From Bacillota bacterium (GTDB lineage: Bacteria; Bacillota; Clostridia; Acetivibrionales; JAMNXU01), in contig JAMNXU010000019.1 of the NCBI GenBank assembly GCA_023623175.1, positions 1 through 64,000 on the forward strand: a stretch of 64,000 nt of DNA, written 5' to 3'. Both the position numbers and the translations under genes were made by a program. The notes under the pieces were generated by a model. The model worked only from the letters and a program-made list of their open reading frames with translations. It made no database searches and was not told where the DNA came from. Below, piece after piece: positions 26,369-35,878 of the stretch (within the stretch, counting starts at the first letter, position 1; each line of letters begins with the position of its first letter).

Positions 26369-29300
26369 CACAAAATGGACTCCCGGGCAGCTTGAAGCTA
26401 TAAGGGAATCGGGACGCAACCTTCTTGTCGCGGCTGCCGCAGGGGCCGGAAAAACTGCGGTTTTGGTTGAGCGAATCATAAGGAAGATAACCGACGCTGA
26501 AAAACCCGTGGATATAGACAGGCTGCTTGTTGTTACATTTACCAATGCGGCGGCCACCGAAATGAGGGAAAGGATTGCCCAGGCTCTCGCGGAAGAACTG
26601 GAGAAACATCCCGAATCGTCGCTGCTCCAGAGGCAAATGGCACTGCTCGGCAAGGCGAGTATAATGACAATCCACTCCTTTTGCCTTGAGGTTGTGAAAA
26701 ACAATTTCCACTTCCTCGACCTCGACCCGGCCTTCCGCATAGCCGACGAGGCGGAAGCCGAGCTCTTGAAGGCGGAAGTCATCGACGAATTGTTTGAGGA
26801 ACTGTATGAGCGCGAAAGCGGCGCCGAAGCGTTTCTAAGGCTTGTGGAGTGCTATGGCGGTACAAGAAGCGACGATGCGCTTCAGCAGCTAGTGCTTTCC
26901 GTGTATGAATTTGTCAGGAGCCTGCCGTGGCCGGAGGCATGGCTGAGAAAAAGCAGCGAAGCGTTTAAAATACAAGAAGACTGCAGGCTTGAAGAAAGAG
27001 CCTGGGGACGTATTCTCATAAACATTGTGGAAATTGAGCTGGAAGGATTGCTCAGGAAACTTTCGCGGGCCGTGGAAATCGCAAGAAGGGCTGAAGGCCT
27101 TGAACCGTACCTTTCCGTTCTTTATGACGATATTTCCGGTTTGGAGAGATTAATTGAAAAATGCGGCCATTCATGGGACGAGTTGTACAGCGCCTTTTCC
27201 GGGTTTTATTTCCCGACGCTCAAAAAATGCGGCAAAAATGCTGACAAGACCGCCCAGGAGCAGGTGAAGGACATCAGGAACGAAGTGAAGGAAAGAATAG
27301 CGAAAATCCGCGATGATTTGGTATGCTGCGACAGCGCTTCCGTCAGGCAGGATTTTAATTATCTTTATCCCCTGATGAACGCCCTTGTGGATGTCGTACT
27401 GGAATTCGGCGAAAGGTATGCCGCAAGGAAGAAGGAAAAATCGCTGCTGGATTTCAGCGACCTTGAGCATTTTTGCCTGGAAATCCTGACCGAGACCGAT
27501 TATGAAAACGGAAAAAGTTTCGGAGAAGGATTTCCGCCGGTGAAGCCTTCAAGGGTAGCAGTGCAGCTCAAGGGAAAATACGACGAGATACTTGTGGACG
27601 AGTACCAGGACAGCAACCTCGTCCAGGAAGTAATCCTGACTTCTATTTCAAAGCGGGATACCGGCAGCCCCAACATGTTCATGGTAGGCGATGTAAAGCA
27701 GAGTATTTACCGGTTCAGGCAGGCAAGGCCCGAGCTTTTTCTCGAAAAATACAACCGCTATCCGTCGGAATCGGGGCACCCGGAAAGGAAAATACTGCTA
27801 TATACCAACTTCAGGAGCAGAAAGCCTGTTATTGACGCTGTAAACTGCATTTTTGCCCAAATCATGTCCAGGGCGGCCGGCGAAATTGAATATGACGAAT
27901 CGGAAGCGCTGAATCCCGGAGCAGAATTTGAACCGGTCGATGAAGAAAAATGCATGGCGGGCGGACCCGTGGAGCTGCATATCATTGATCTGGCCCAGGA
28001 TAACGGGATAAAGGCTTCGATGACGGAAAACGGGCAAAAAATCCGCGACGCCGGAAGCGATGCTCATGCAGATATTTTTGAAGAAGAGGAACGGCCTGAC
28101 AATATCCAGCTTGAAGCCAGGCTTGTTGTCAAAAGAATCAGGCAGCTGATGCGGCCGGATGAAAAGGGCAGGGTTTTCAGCGTGTTTGACCGGGCTGCAA
28201 GGAAATACCGCCCGATAGAATACAGGGACATTGTTGTTCTGCTGAGAACAACGCGCAACTGGGCTGAAATATTCATGGAAGAGCTGACCGCAGCGGGTAT
28301 TCCCGCCTATGCGGACACGGGAAGCGGTTATTTCTCATCGGTCGAAGTTATGACGATGATTTCGCTTCTCCAGGTTATTGACAACCCGATGCAGGATATT
28401 CCTCTCCTGGCCGTGTTAAGGTCCCCCATAGCTTCATTTACCGCTGACGAGCTTGCGGACATAAGGCTTGCGGACAGGGAAGGCACCATTTATGAAGCCA
28501 TGCAGAAATTGCTTGTTAAAGAGGAAAAGATAAGCAGGGGGATAAGGGGGGACGGTTCTCAAAAACTCAATTACGGCGATGATAACGGCGACGGTTTTAC
28601 CGGAGGGAATACTTTAAACGAAAAAGATATTCCTCCTGAAAAAATAACCGATAAAAACGGCAATTGTGAAAATGTCGCTGACAAGGTCCGTAAATTCCTT
28701 GAAAAATTAAATACCTGGCGCGACAAAGCTGCCTACATGCCTGTGGACGAGCTTATCTGGTATCTTTACAATGACACGGGATACTACGGCTATGTCGGGG
28801 CAATGCCGGGAGGAGTCCAGCGCCAGGCCAACCTGAGGATTCTTTTTGAGAGGGCGAGGATATACCAGGAAACAAGCTACAAGGGACTGTTCAATTTCAT
28901 CAATTTTCTCGAGAAAATGAGAAGCGGAAGCGGCGACCTGGGCAGCGCAAAGATACTCGGTGAAAATGAGAATGTCGTAAGAATAATGAGCATACATAAA
29001 AGCAAGGGTCTTGAATTTCCCGTAGTGATTATTTCGGGTTGCGGCAAACAGTTCAACATGCAGGACCTCAACAGGAGCATACTGCTTCATTACGACCTCG
29101 GTTTCGGGCCCGAACTCGTTGACTGTGACCGCAGAATATCCTATCCGTCCGTCGCCAAACAGGCAATCAGGCAGAGACTGAGGTTTGAAACCCTTTCGGA
29201 AGAAATGAGGATATTGTATGTCGCGATGACCAGGGCGAGGGAAAAACTGGTGATAACGGGCGCAACGCGCAATCTCGCAAGGAGCGCTGCCAACTGGGGA

Positions 29301-30383
29301 GAGACGGCAGGCACCGACAGAATGAAAATACCTGCTTATGCCGTGCTTAACGCAGGATGTTTCCTGGACTGGATAGGTCCCGCGGTTATGAGGCACAGTG
29401 ACGCAGGAATCCTCAGGAGGCTATGTCCCGTATCGACGGTTGAAGAACTCGAAAAAAATATCCTGGAAGATCTCTCTCAGTGGGAAATTCATATATATGA
29501 CTACAACGGGCTGCCGTTGACGGCAGTCGATGCTTTGACAGAAGAAAATGAAAAGGACGCTTTTACCGGCGGATTACCGATCGCTGATGATTCACGGCAA
29601 ATTGAAAGCTGCAAAGACGAAATTGCTGAAAAAGATTACTCCGCCGAGATAGAGCGCCGGCTGGGCTGGGTCTATCCGTGGGAAAAGGCGTCGCGTATTC
29701 CTGCCAAGGTGACGGTGACCGAAATTAAAAGAAGATTCGAGATGCGGGACGAAGAAGATGTTCAACCTGCTGCCCTTTACAGGCAGCCGCTGGTTAAAAA
29801 ACCGGCGTTCATGACTGAAGAAACGGAACCGAGCGCTGCGGAGAAAGGTACCATACTGCATTTTGTAATGCAGCACCTTGACCTTGACCGTATTCGCAGG
29901 ACAATGAACGAAGACCCTGGACTGTTGGATGAAACAATCAGGACACAGGTTGCGGAAATGGTCGGCAGGGAATTGCTGACGGAACAACAGGCAAAATACG
30001 TGGATATTCGTAAACCGGCAGGTTTCTTCAGATCAACCCTGGGCCGGAGGATGCTCGCATCACCGGATGTGATGCGCGAAATACCGTTCAGCCTTGAGCT
30101 GAAGTGCACCGAAATATACAGGGATTTACCTCAGGAAATCTACGGCGATGAACTGGTCATTATGCAGGGAGTGGTGGACTGCTGTTTCGAAGAAGGAGAC
30201 GGCCTCGTTATTGTTGATTACAAGACTGATTACGTTCCCCCGGGAAGCCAGGATTTAATCAGGAAGCGCTATGAATTGCAGCTGCAGTATTACACTGAAG
30301 CCGTGAGCCGCATAACCGGCAGGAATGTGACCGGATGCTACATTTATCTTTTCAGCAATGGTTCGGTTATTGATTTTGGGTAA
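26361..30383 (+). CDS. addA: AddA, ATP-dependent helicase/nuclease subunit A
   Basis: UvrD-type 3'-5' helicase with a C-terminal RecB-family nuclease. Walker A AAAGAGKTAVLVERI lies at residues 25-39, Walker B VDEYQDSN at about 409-416, helicase motifs MSIHKSKGLEFPVV and EEMRILYVAMTRAREKL further on, and the nuclease core IVDYKTDYV at about 1281. At 1,340 aa it is longer than the typical 1,230-1,250. The extra length includes a Gly/Asn/Asp-rich insertion (about 728-775, GDDNGDGFTGGN) and an acidic stretch after about 1,050. With AddB it forms the double-strand-break repair complex. Its ATG lies inside the end of addB. Confidence 0.95.
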   Translation: MSDTKWTPGQLEAIRESGRNLLVAAAAGAGKTAVLVERIIRKITDAEKPVDIDRLLVVTFTNAAATEMRERIAQALAEELEKHPESSLLQRQMALLGKASIMTIHSFCLEVVKNNFHFLDLDPAFRIADEAEAELLKAEVIDELFEELYERESGAEAFLRLVECYGGTRSDDALQQLVLSVYEFVRSLPWPEAWLRKSSEAFKIQEDCRLEERAWGRILINIVEIELEGLLRKLSRAVEIARRAEGLEPYLSVLYDDISGLERLIEKCGHSWDELYSAFSGFYFPTLKKCGKNADKTAQEQVKDIRNEVKERIAKIRDDLVCCDSASVRQDFNYLYPLMNALVDVVLEFGERYAARKKEKSLLDFSDLEHFCLEILTETDYENGKSFGEGFPPVKPSRVAVQLKGKYDEILVDEYQDSNLVQEVILTSISKRDTGSPNMFMVGDVKQSIYRFRQARPELFLEKYNRYPSESGHPERKILLYTNFRSRKPVIDAVNCIFAQIMSRAAGEIEYDESEALNPGAEFEPVDEEKCMAGGPVELHIIDLAQDNGIKASMTENGQKIRDAGSDAHADIFEEEERPDNIQLEARLVVKRIRQLMRPDEKGRVFSVFDRAARKYRPIEYRDIVVLLRTTRNWAEIFMEELTAAGIPAYADTGSGYFSSVEVMTMISLLQVIDNPMQDIPLLAVLRSPIASFTADELADIRLADREGTIYEAMQKLLVKEEKISRGIRGDGSQKLNYGDDNGDGFTGGNTLNEKDIPPEKITDKNGNCENVADKVRKFLEKLNTWRDKAAYMPVDELIWYLYNDTGYYGYVGAMPGGVQRQANLRILFERARIYQETSYKGLFNFINFLEKMRSGSGDLGSAKILGENENVVRIMSIHKSKGLEFPVVIISGCGKQFNMQDLNRSILLHYDLGFGPELVDCDRRISYPSVAKQAIRQRLRFETLSEEMRILYVAMTRAREKLVITGATRNLARSAANWGETAGTDRMKIPAYAVLNAGCFLDWIGPAVMRHSDAGILRRLCPVSTVEELEKNILEDLSQWEIHIYDYNGLPLTAVDALTEENEKDAFTGGLPIADDSRQIESCKDEIAEKDYSAEIERRLGWVYPWEKASRIPAKVTVTEIKRRFEMRDEEDVQPAALYRQPLVKKPAFMTEETEPSAAEKGTILHFVMQHLDLDRIRRTMNEDPGLLDETIRTQVAEMVGRELLTEQQAKYVDIRKPAGFFRSTLGRRMLASPDVMREIPFSLELKCTEIYRDLPQEIYGDELVIMQGVVDCCFEEGDGLVIVDYKTDYVPPGSQDLIRKRYELQLQYYTEAVSRITGRNVTGCYIYLFSNGSVIDFG

Positions 30384-30548
30384 CAGACATCTCAGAACAG
30401 TACTAAAATCTGCGATTTTATGTAAAAATGTTTATTTCCGTTCTGTCACCGTTACATTTATTATATATTTAGCGTTCTTAATACGATCCGGCAGCTTGGT
30501 TTTCAGCTTTTAACCCACACAAACAATCCAAGGAGGAGCTGACTTTTT

Positions 30549-32072
30549 ATGCCACGGAAAAGGCCATACAACGTACTTCTTCTTATGACGGACCAGCACA
30601 GGTTTGACTGCCTGGGATGTTACGGGAACAAGGTTATTGAAACTCCCAATTTAGACTGGATTGCATCCCAGGGAACGATTTTCCGCAATGCCTACAGTGA
30701 ATCTCCATCCTGCATTCCCGCCCGCGCATCCCTTATGAGCGGAATGACTCCGTGGAATCATGGTATTCTTGGTATGGGCCCGGGACAGGGCCAAATGGGT
30801 TTGGGATTTGAGCACACGCTTCCCGGAGAGCTTTCAAAGGCCGGTTATCATACCTGTGGCGTAGGCAAGATGCATTTTCATCCCCAAAGAGCCCTAATGG
30901 GTTTTCACCGCACAATTCTTGACGAATCGGGAAGGGTCGGTGATCCCGGCTTTGTCTCCGATTACGTGCAATGGTTCAATGAGCATAAAACAGGGGATTA
31001 TGGCATAATTGACCATGGTATAGACTGGAACTCCTGGATGGCAAGGCCTTACCACGCTCCCGAATTCCTCCATCCTGTAAACTGGACCGTGAATGAATCT
31101 ATTAAATTCCTCAGGGAAAGAGATCCAAGCATGCCCTTCTTCCTGAAGACATCCTTTGAAAGACCCCATTCTCCCTATGACCCGCCGCAGTATTATTTCG
31201 ATCTCTACATGAATAAAAAGGACATTCCTATGCCCTATGTCGGCGACTGGGCGAAAATGCACGATGTTCCCGAAGACGCGGCAAGACCCCATGCGTGGAG
31301 GGGTGTAAGGTCGAAAGAGGAAATATTCAGGGCCCGGGCGGGCTATTACGGCAGCATAAACCATATCGACCACCAGGTTGGGCGCCTGCTCATGGAAATG
31401 GAGAGGATGAAGCTGCTTGACAACACGCTTATTATATTTACTTCGGACCACGGAGACATGCTCGGCGACCACAACCTCTGGCGCAAGACATATGCCTATG
31501 AAGGGTCGGCCCATATTCCCATGATAGTCAAGCTGCCGAAAGATATGGGCAAGCCGGCGTGCAGGGAAGTGGACGCGCCGGTCATGCTCATGGATGTAAT
31601 GCCCACCATCCTCGATGTTCTCGGGCTCGAGATACCCGATACCGTCGACGGTTCGAGCATGCTTCCGCTCATGATGGGAGATTCGTCGAACTGGCGTGAA
31701 TACGTCCACGGCGAGCATTCGGTATGCTATGATGAAACCAACGAGATGCAGTACCTGGCCGACGGGAAGTTTAAATATGTCTGGCTGCCTAGGCTTGGAA
31801 TGGAGCAGCTGTTTGATCTGACCGAGGGCCCGGGAGAGCTCAGGGACCTGTCTTCCGACCCGAATTATCGGGATGAACTTTTAAAATGGAGAAACAGAAT
31901 GATCAGAGAACTGGAGCCCAGGAACTGCGGCCTTACCGACGGGGATAAACTCGTATGCCAGGCCGGCAAACCGTACATGAAATCGCCGGCGGTACAGAAA
32001 AGGAAAGAGAGATGCGGTTTCGACTGGGATAGCTACAGGCAGCCCGTTGTCGGGGACATCAGGTGGTACTGA
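30549..32072 (+). CDS. S1-family sulfatase, Cys type (507 aa)
   Basis: Alkaline-phosphatase-fold sulfatase that hydrolyses sulfate esters. The formylglycine motif is SCIPARASLMSG, with Cys55 (C-x-P-x-R). Metal ligands are visible at MTDQHRFD near the N-terminus and at TSDHGDMLGDH (Asp300-His301). Being Cys-type, it needs the adjacent anaerobic maturase to convert Cys55 to formylglycine. There is no signal peptide (MPRKRPYNVLLLMTDQ starts directly with the catalytic fold), so it is predicted to be cytoplasmic. AAGGAGGAG lies 10 bp before the ATG. It is convergent with an esterase remnant only 6 bp away. The substrate may be a sulfated sugar, but the subfamily cannot be assigned by eye. Confidence 0.88.
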   Translation: MPRKRPYNVLLLMTDQHRFDCLGCYGNKVIETPNLDWIASQGTIFRNAYSESPSCIPARASLMSGMTPWNHGILGMGPGQGQMGLGFEHTLPGELSKAGYHTCGVGKMHFHPQRALMGFHRTILDESGRVGDPGFVSDYVQWFNEHKTGDYGIIDHGIDWNSWMARPYHAPEFLHPVNWTVNESIKFLRERDPSMPFFLKTSFERPHSPYDPPQYYFDLYMNKKDIPMPYVGDWAKMHDVPEDAARPHAWRGVRSKEEIFRARAGYYGSINHIDHQVGRLLMEMERMKLLDNTLIIFTSDHGDMLGDHNLWRKTYAYEGSAHIPMIVKLPKDMGKPACREVDAPVMLMDVMPTILDVLGLEIPDTVDGSSMLPLMMGDSSNWREYVHGEHSVCYDETNEMQYLADGKFKYVWLPRLGMEQLFDLTEGPGELRDLSSDPNYRDELLKWRNRMIRELEPRNCGLTDGDKLVCQAGKPYMKSPAVQKRKERCGFDWDSYRQPVVGDIRWY

Positions 32073-32078
32073 TAAATA

Positions 32079-32384
32079 TTACAGCCACTTGTCAAACCAC
32101 CTCAGCGCCGGGCCGAAGTTGCAGTTGTGCCCTGAATGAAAAATATCAACGGCATATTTTTCTTCGGCGCCTGAGAAGCAGTATATGCTTCTCAGGCGCC
32201 TGTCCATTTCGGCCGCATAAAGCCCGGGACCGGCCGTGTCATTTGTCCTGGGTCATTTGCCCGGGTTCGAGGGATTCAAGCGCTCTTCTGGGTATCAGCC
32301 CATAATATTCGCCGATGATGAGACATTTCCAGGATGGATTTCCGGGTTCGCAGAGTAACTGGTCCGAAAACTTCGAGCATGCTT
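32079..32384 (-). pseudogene. Alpha/beta-hydrolase (esterase-like) C-terminal remnant
   Basis: On the minus strand, directly after the stop of the 555-aa gene, a stretch reads as protein (KFSDQLLCEPGNPSWKC, then LIIGEYYGLIPRRALES) to a TGA. After a frame change it resumes (LYAAEMDRRLRSIYCFSG, AEEKYAVDIFHSGHNC, then FGPALRWFDKWL) to TAA at 32081-32079. The final GHxCNFGPALRWFDKWL pattern is typical of the His-containing C-terminus of acetylxylan-esterase or dienelactone-hydrolase-like enzymes. No N-terminus is present. It may be the end of a deacetylase that once followed the toroid enzyme in an operon. A perfect 15-bp palindrome lies within it. Confidence 0.6.
32166..32200. repeat. Perfect 15-bp inverted repeat
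   Basis: GGCGCCTGAGAAGCA (32166-32180), a 5-nt loop GTATA, and the exact complement (32186-32200). There is no T-run, so it is a poor intrinsic terminator, although it could still mark the 3' end of the sulfatase transcript. It sits inside the esterase remnant. Confidence 0.6.
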
Positions 32385-34052
32385 CTATATAGTAATCTCC
32401 ATTTCAAAACCCGGCGCAAGGTAATCAAGTTCGAGGGTGATTATGCCCGTTGCCTCGCTGTAATTGCGTGCCTGCTTTTTCCTGTAGGGGGAATAGCGGA
32501 AAACGGGGTAACTGAGAACAGCGTGTTCGGTGAAGGCAATCCTGGCGGACTTAAATATAATTTCCTGCGCTTCGGGTATCTCCACCATGAAATAATGCTC
32601 TTTAAATTCAACTTTGCTGTTCCCGACTTGCATATCATCACCGGGTTTTACGCATACGGGTATGTTTACATAGACTCTTTCCGTTTCAGTCAGGCCTTCA
32701 GCGGAAAAGGAGAACTTCACGGACCTGGAATCCATTCTTACAAGTTTTACTGTACATTTTCTGTCACCGTAGTAAACATTTACTCCGTCGCCGTTTTCAA
32801 TAAGTTCGCCCCTGTCAGGAATATAGCGGGAAAGGCCTTTGGTTATAACATTGAAGGTTGCCACCTGTGGCTGGGAAATTGAATTGCCTCCGCCCAGGAG
32901 CAGGCCAGTTTTAGTATGGAATACGCTGAATAAAACCGCCCTGTGCAGGTACCACCTGTTGTCCACCGTGGTCTGTTCAAAACAGCAGAAAGGCACGCAC
33001 CAGGAGCCGGATCTGAGCACCTTTGTTTTAATCCTGGGATAGAAAGTCACAGGCGGCATTATTTCGGGCAGCCTTTCCGGCATAAACTCCGCGTCTTCTT
33101 CGAGGTAGCGCACAATGTCCGTAATTACCACGAGACCCTGCCGGTTGACGCCGAAGTTCTCGCTTTCGTTAAAATGTTTTATCCAGTTGGAGAGATATAT
33201 AGTTCCTTTTTCCGAGCGACTGTACGTGGGGGCGGTATGGGCGGAAATCCTGTCCGAGTACTTGTTTCTTCCGTCGAGGACTTCTATATTGGTGAAGTCG
33301 GGGTAAAGCGTGTTTATCGCATAATCCAGGCATTTTTCCACCGCCCGATCGGCTTTCGGATTTTTCGAAAGCAGCGCGTAAATTGAAATCGCACAGGCGG
33401 TTACATCGGCATAGTGAACCACGGGAGTGCGCGCTTCAAGCCACGTTCCTTCGGGAGATTGGGAATCAAGTATTTCGTCCATTATTTTTGCGGCATAATC
33501 CATCATGTCCGGACGGTTGTAAAGCATGCCATAGCGATAATAACACAGCACGTACCATGCAAAATGGTTGCGCACGGTATGGTATTTAAAAAGATCCTCT
33601 CTGAATTTCTCACTGTTCCGTTCCCTGTCTATTGCTTCCCTCAGGCTCAGAACGGCTTTTGCGATGCTTGAATTCCAATGGTCGATTTTTTCCGCGTCGA
33701 GATAGGGTTTCAGCAAATCCAGCGTATTTATCCAGTAATACAATCCCCACTCGTCGGCATGATAGCCCCAGTCCTGGTTGGCGGTCACAATGTGGGTGCG
33801 GCCGTCTTCGTCCAGCGTGGAGCAGAAATAGTCCCAGCCTGCAATTGCTCTTTCAAGGGTCTTGGGATCCATGTAGTAAGGATTGCCGCTGAAATTCTCG
33901 GTGTAAAGCCACGCGAAATAGAAACCGGCATATTGCTGGTACACGGTGTAAGTGCCGTCGGGATTGACAAACTTCCCGCTGTCGGCCTGGCTTTTGCAAA
34001 CATTCTCATATGCCTTCAAAAGGGTGTTGTAGCAATATTCCCTGAGTTTCAT
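32385..34052 (-). CDS. Probable (alpha/alpha)-toroid polysaccharide-active protein (555 aa)
   Basis: I do not recognise the exact family. The first about 330 residues are helix-rich and full of aromatic and acidic motifs (YQQYAGFYFAWLYTENF, HADEWGLYYWINTLDLL, TVRNHFAWYVLCYYRYG, GTWLEARTPVVHYADVT), as in (alpha/alpha) toroid lyases and hydrolases. The last about 220 residues are beta-rich (HRAVLFSVFHTKTGLLLGGGN), resembling the sandwich domain that follows the toroid in heparinase-like lyases. There is no signal peptide. AGGAGG precedes the ATG at 34052. It is followed by an esterase remnant and faces a sulfatase, so a role in sulfated or acetylated glycan breakdown is inferred. A glycoside hydrolase is the main alternative. 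Confidence 0.5.
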   Translation of the reverse strand: MKLREYCYNTLLKAYENVCKSQADSGKFVNPDGTYTVYQQYAGFYFAWLYTENFSGNPYYMDPKTLERAIAGWDYFCSTLDEDGRTHIVTANQDWGYHADEWGLYYWINTLDLLKPYLDAEKIDHWNSSIAKAVLSLREAIDRERNSEKFREDLFKYHTVRNHFAWYVLCYYRYGMLYNRPDMMDYAAKIMDEILDSQSPEGTWLEARTPVVHYADVTACAISIYALLSKNPKADRAVEKCLDYAINTLYPDFTNIEVLDGRNKYSDRISAHTAPTYSRSEKGTIYLSNWIKHFNESENFGVNRQGLVVITDIVRYLEEDAEFMPERLPEIMPPVTFYPRIKTKVLRSGSWCVPFCCFEQTTVDNRWYLHRAVLFSVFHTKTGLLLGGGNSISQPQVATFNVITKGLSRYIPDRGELIENGDGVNVYYGDRKCTVKLVRMDSRSVKFSFSAEGLTETERVYVNIPVCVKPGDDMQVGNSKVEFKEHYFMVEIPEAQEIIFKSARIAFTEHAVLSYPVFRYSPYRKKQARNYSEATGIITLELDYLAPGFEMEITI

Positions 34053-34436
34053 ATCATGCTTGCCTCCTCCCGGGTTATTTAAGGTGCCTGCAGTTTCACC
34101 ACGGATTTTTTACATGATTTTTGCAATTGCATTTATTGTAAACATATAGGGATTATACCATATGCTCCTCCGCGTGAATAGGACGGATCTTGCGGACTAT
34201 TTGACTTTACACGCAAACTGCGCTGAAGTAGAATAATATTGGCGATTGCAAATTTATTCAACATGCGGCTTAAATCATGATATTGCACTAAAATCAATGT
34301 ATTAATGTATTTACGTGGATTCTGCATAATTTCCGGGGCAATGATTAACTTTAGCCGAGGTCATTATTAGGTTTCATTATCTTATTTATAGAGGATTGTT
34401 TGAATTTTAAATTATTTTATGAATGGGGCTGATAAA
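34053..34436. other. Divergent intergenic region
   Basis: About 380 bp between the leftward toroid gene and the rightward amidohydrolase. It contains the toroid gene's AGGAGG and a good sigma-A-like promoter facing right (34206-34234). No other gene is seen. Confidence 0.4.
34206..34234 (+). promoter_or_regulatory. Sigma-A-like promoter
   Basis: A -35 TTTACA (34206-34211), a 17-bp spacer and a -10 TAGAAT (34229-34234), about 200 bp before the amidohydrolase. It could drive the amidohydrolase, propeller and maturase genes. Confidence 0.5.
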
Positions 34437-35777
34437 ATGATGGACAGGGAACAGCTGTTTCAAAAGATTGACAAGTGCGTCAACGATTACAGGAACATGA
34501 TAATTGAAACCGGCGACCATGTTTATAAAAATCCCGAAACGGGCTACAGGGAATTCAAAACTTCCCGATACATGGTCGAAAAGTTCCGGGAACTGGGGCT
34601 TGAATGCATTACAGGTGACAATATCCCCGCGGTGAAGGTAACGGTTGACACGGGCAGACCCGGACCCGGAGTGGCGATTCTCGGGGAGATGGATTCAGTA
34701 ATCTGCAGCGCCCATCCCGACAGCGACAGGGAAACAGGCGCGGTTCACGCCTGCGGGCATAATGCCCAGCTTGCTGCGCTGATAGGAGCATGCGCAGGTC
34801 TGGTCAAATCCGGAGTTTTGGAGAATTTATCAGGCAAGCTGCATTTTATGGCAGTTCCTGCTGAGGAATACATCGAGATTTCGTACAGAATGGATCTGAG
34901 GGAAAAAGGGATTATCCGCTATCTTGGCGGCAAACCCGAACTGGTCAGCAGGGGATGGTTCGATGATGTGGATATCAGCATGATGATCCACGCAGCCTCC
35001 GAAGGGATGAAAGTGGGCATAGAAGAAAGTGGCAACGGATGCCTCGCGAAAATGATCCGTTACATAGGGAAACCTTCCCATGCGGGAGGAGCTCCGGATA
35101 AGGGTATAAATGCGCTTTACGCAGCGACTCTCGGGTTGTCGGCCATTAACGCCATCAGGGAAACTTTCGAAGATTATGAAACCATCAGGGTGCATCCCAT
35201 TATTACCAAGGGCGGCGACATTGTCAACGTGATTCCTGATGATGTGCGCATTGAGACATATGTAAGGGGAAAATCGATCGAAAGCATCCTTGAAACCAAT
35301 AAAAAAGTAAACCGCGCACTCGTCGGAGGCGCCGTATCCATGGGAGCCAGGGTGGAGATTGTTGATATTCCAGGTTACATGCCGTTGAGTACGGCCAAGG
35401 CATTGAGCCGCAGGTTTGAGAATATAGCGCGCAGGTTTGTCGATGAAAGCGAAATCAGGTATACGGGCCACTCAAGAGGTTCCACGGACATGGGAGATCT
35501 TTCGACCATAATGCCCATTATCCAGCCTTATATCGGAGGATTTACAGGATCGCTGCATTCCGATGATTTTGCCATAACGGACAAGGAAACGGCCTATGTT
35601 CTCGCAGGCAAGCTCCTTGCGTGCACCGCGGCCGATTTGCTTTACGGCGACGCGTCTGCCGCGCGTGAAGTGCTGGAGAACTTCACGCCCACGTTCAAGT
35701 CAAAGAAGGAATACATTGATTTCATGGACAGCCTTTATGTGAAACGGGTATATCCGGTCAACGACCCGCTCGGATAA
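34437..35777 (+). CDS. M20-family amidohydrolase, AbgB-like (446 aa)
   Basis: Zinc-dependent M20 peptidase/amidohydrolase. The metal site is visible as VHACGHNAQLAALIGA, with the HACGHN form typical of AbgB-like members, followed by a catalytic-Glu region (AVPAEEY) and a dimerisation segment (GKPSHAGGAPDKGINAL). These enzymes remove acyl or aminobenzoyl groups from amino acids or amines. In this setting deacylation of an amino sugar or a conjugate is possible, but that is inference. ATG 34437 is preferred because GGGG lies 8 bp upstream; ATG 34419 (six codons longer) is an alternative. There is no signal peptide. It is followed after 100 bp by the propeller gene. Confidence 0.8.
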   Translation: MMDREQLFQKIDKCVNDYRNMIIETGDHVYKNPETGYREFKTSRYMVEKFRELGLECITGDNIPAVKVTVDTGRPGPGVAILGEMDSVICSAHPDSDRETGAVHACGHNAQLAALIGACAGLVKSGVLENLSGKLHFMAVPAEEYIEISYRMDLREKGIIRYLGGKPELVSRGWFDDVDISMMIHAASEGMKVGIEESGNGCLAKMIRYIGKPSHAGGAPDKGINALYAATLGLSAINAIRETFEDYETIRVHPIITKGGDIVNVIPDDVRIETYVRGKSIESILETNKKVNRALVGGAVSMGARVEIVDIPGYMPLSTAKALSRRFENIARRFVDESEIRYTGHSRGSTDMGDLSTIMPIIQPYIGGFTGSLHSDDFAITDKETAYVLAGKLLACTAADLLYGDASAAREVLENFTPTFKSKKEYIDFMDSLYVKRVYPVNDPLG

Positions 35778-35878
35778 TCCGGAGACAGTTTGTTGAACGG
35801 GCTCGCTGACCGGTCAGTGCATCCTGGTTTGCCAGGAAATGTGATTAAAACCGGTAACTTAGCTACGGGAGTCGTACT

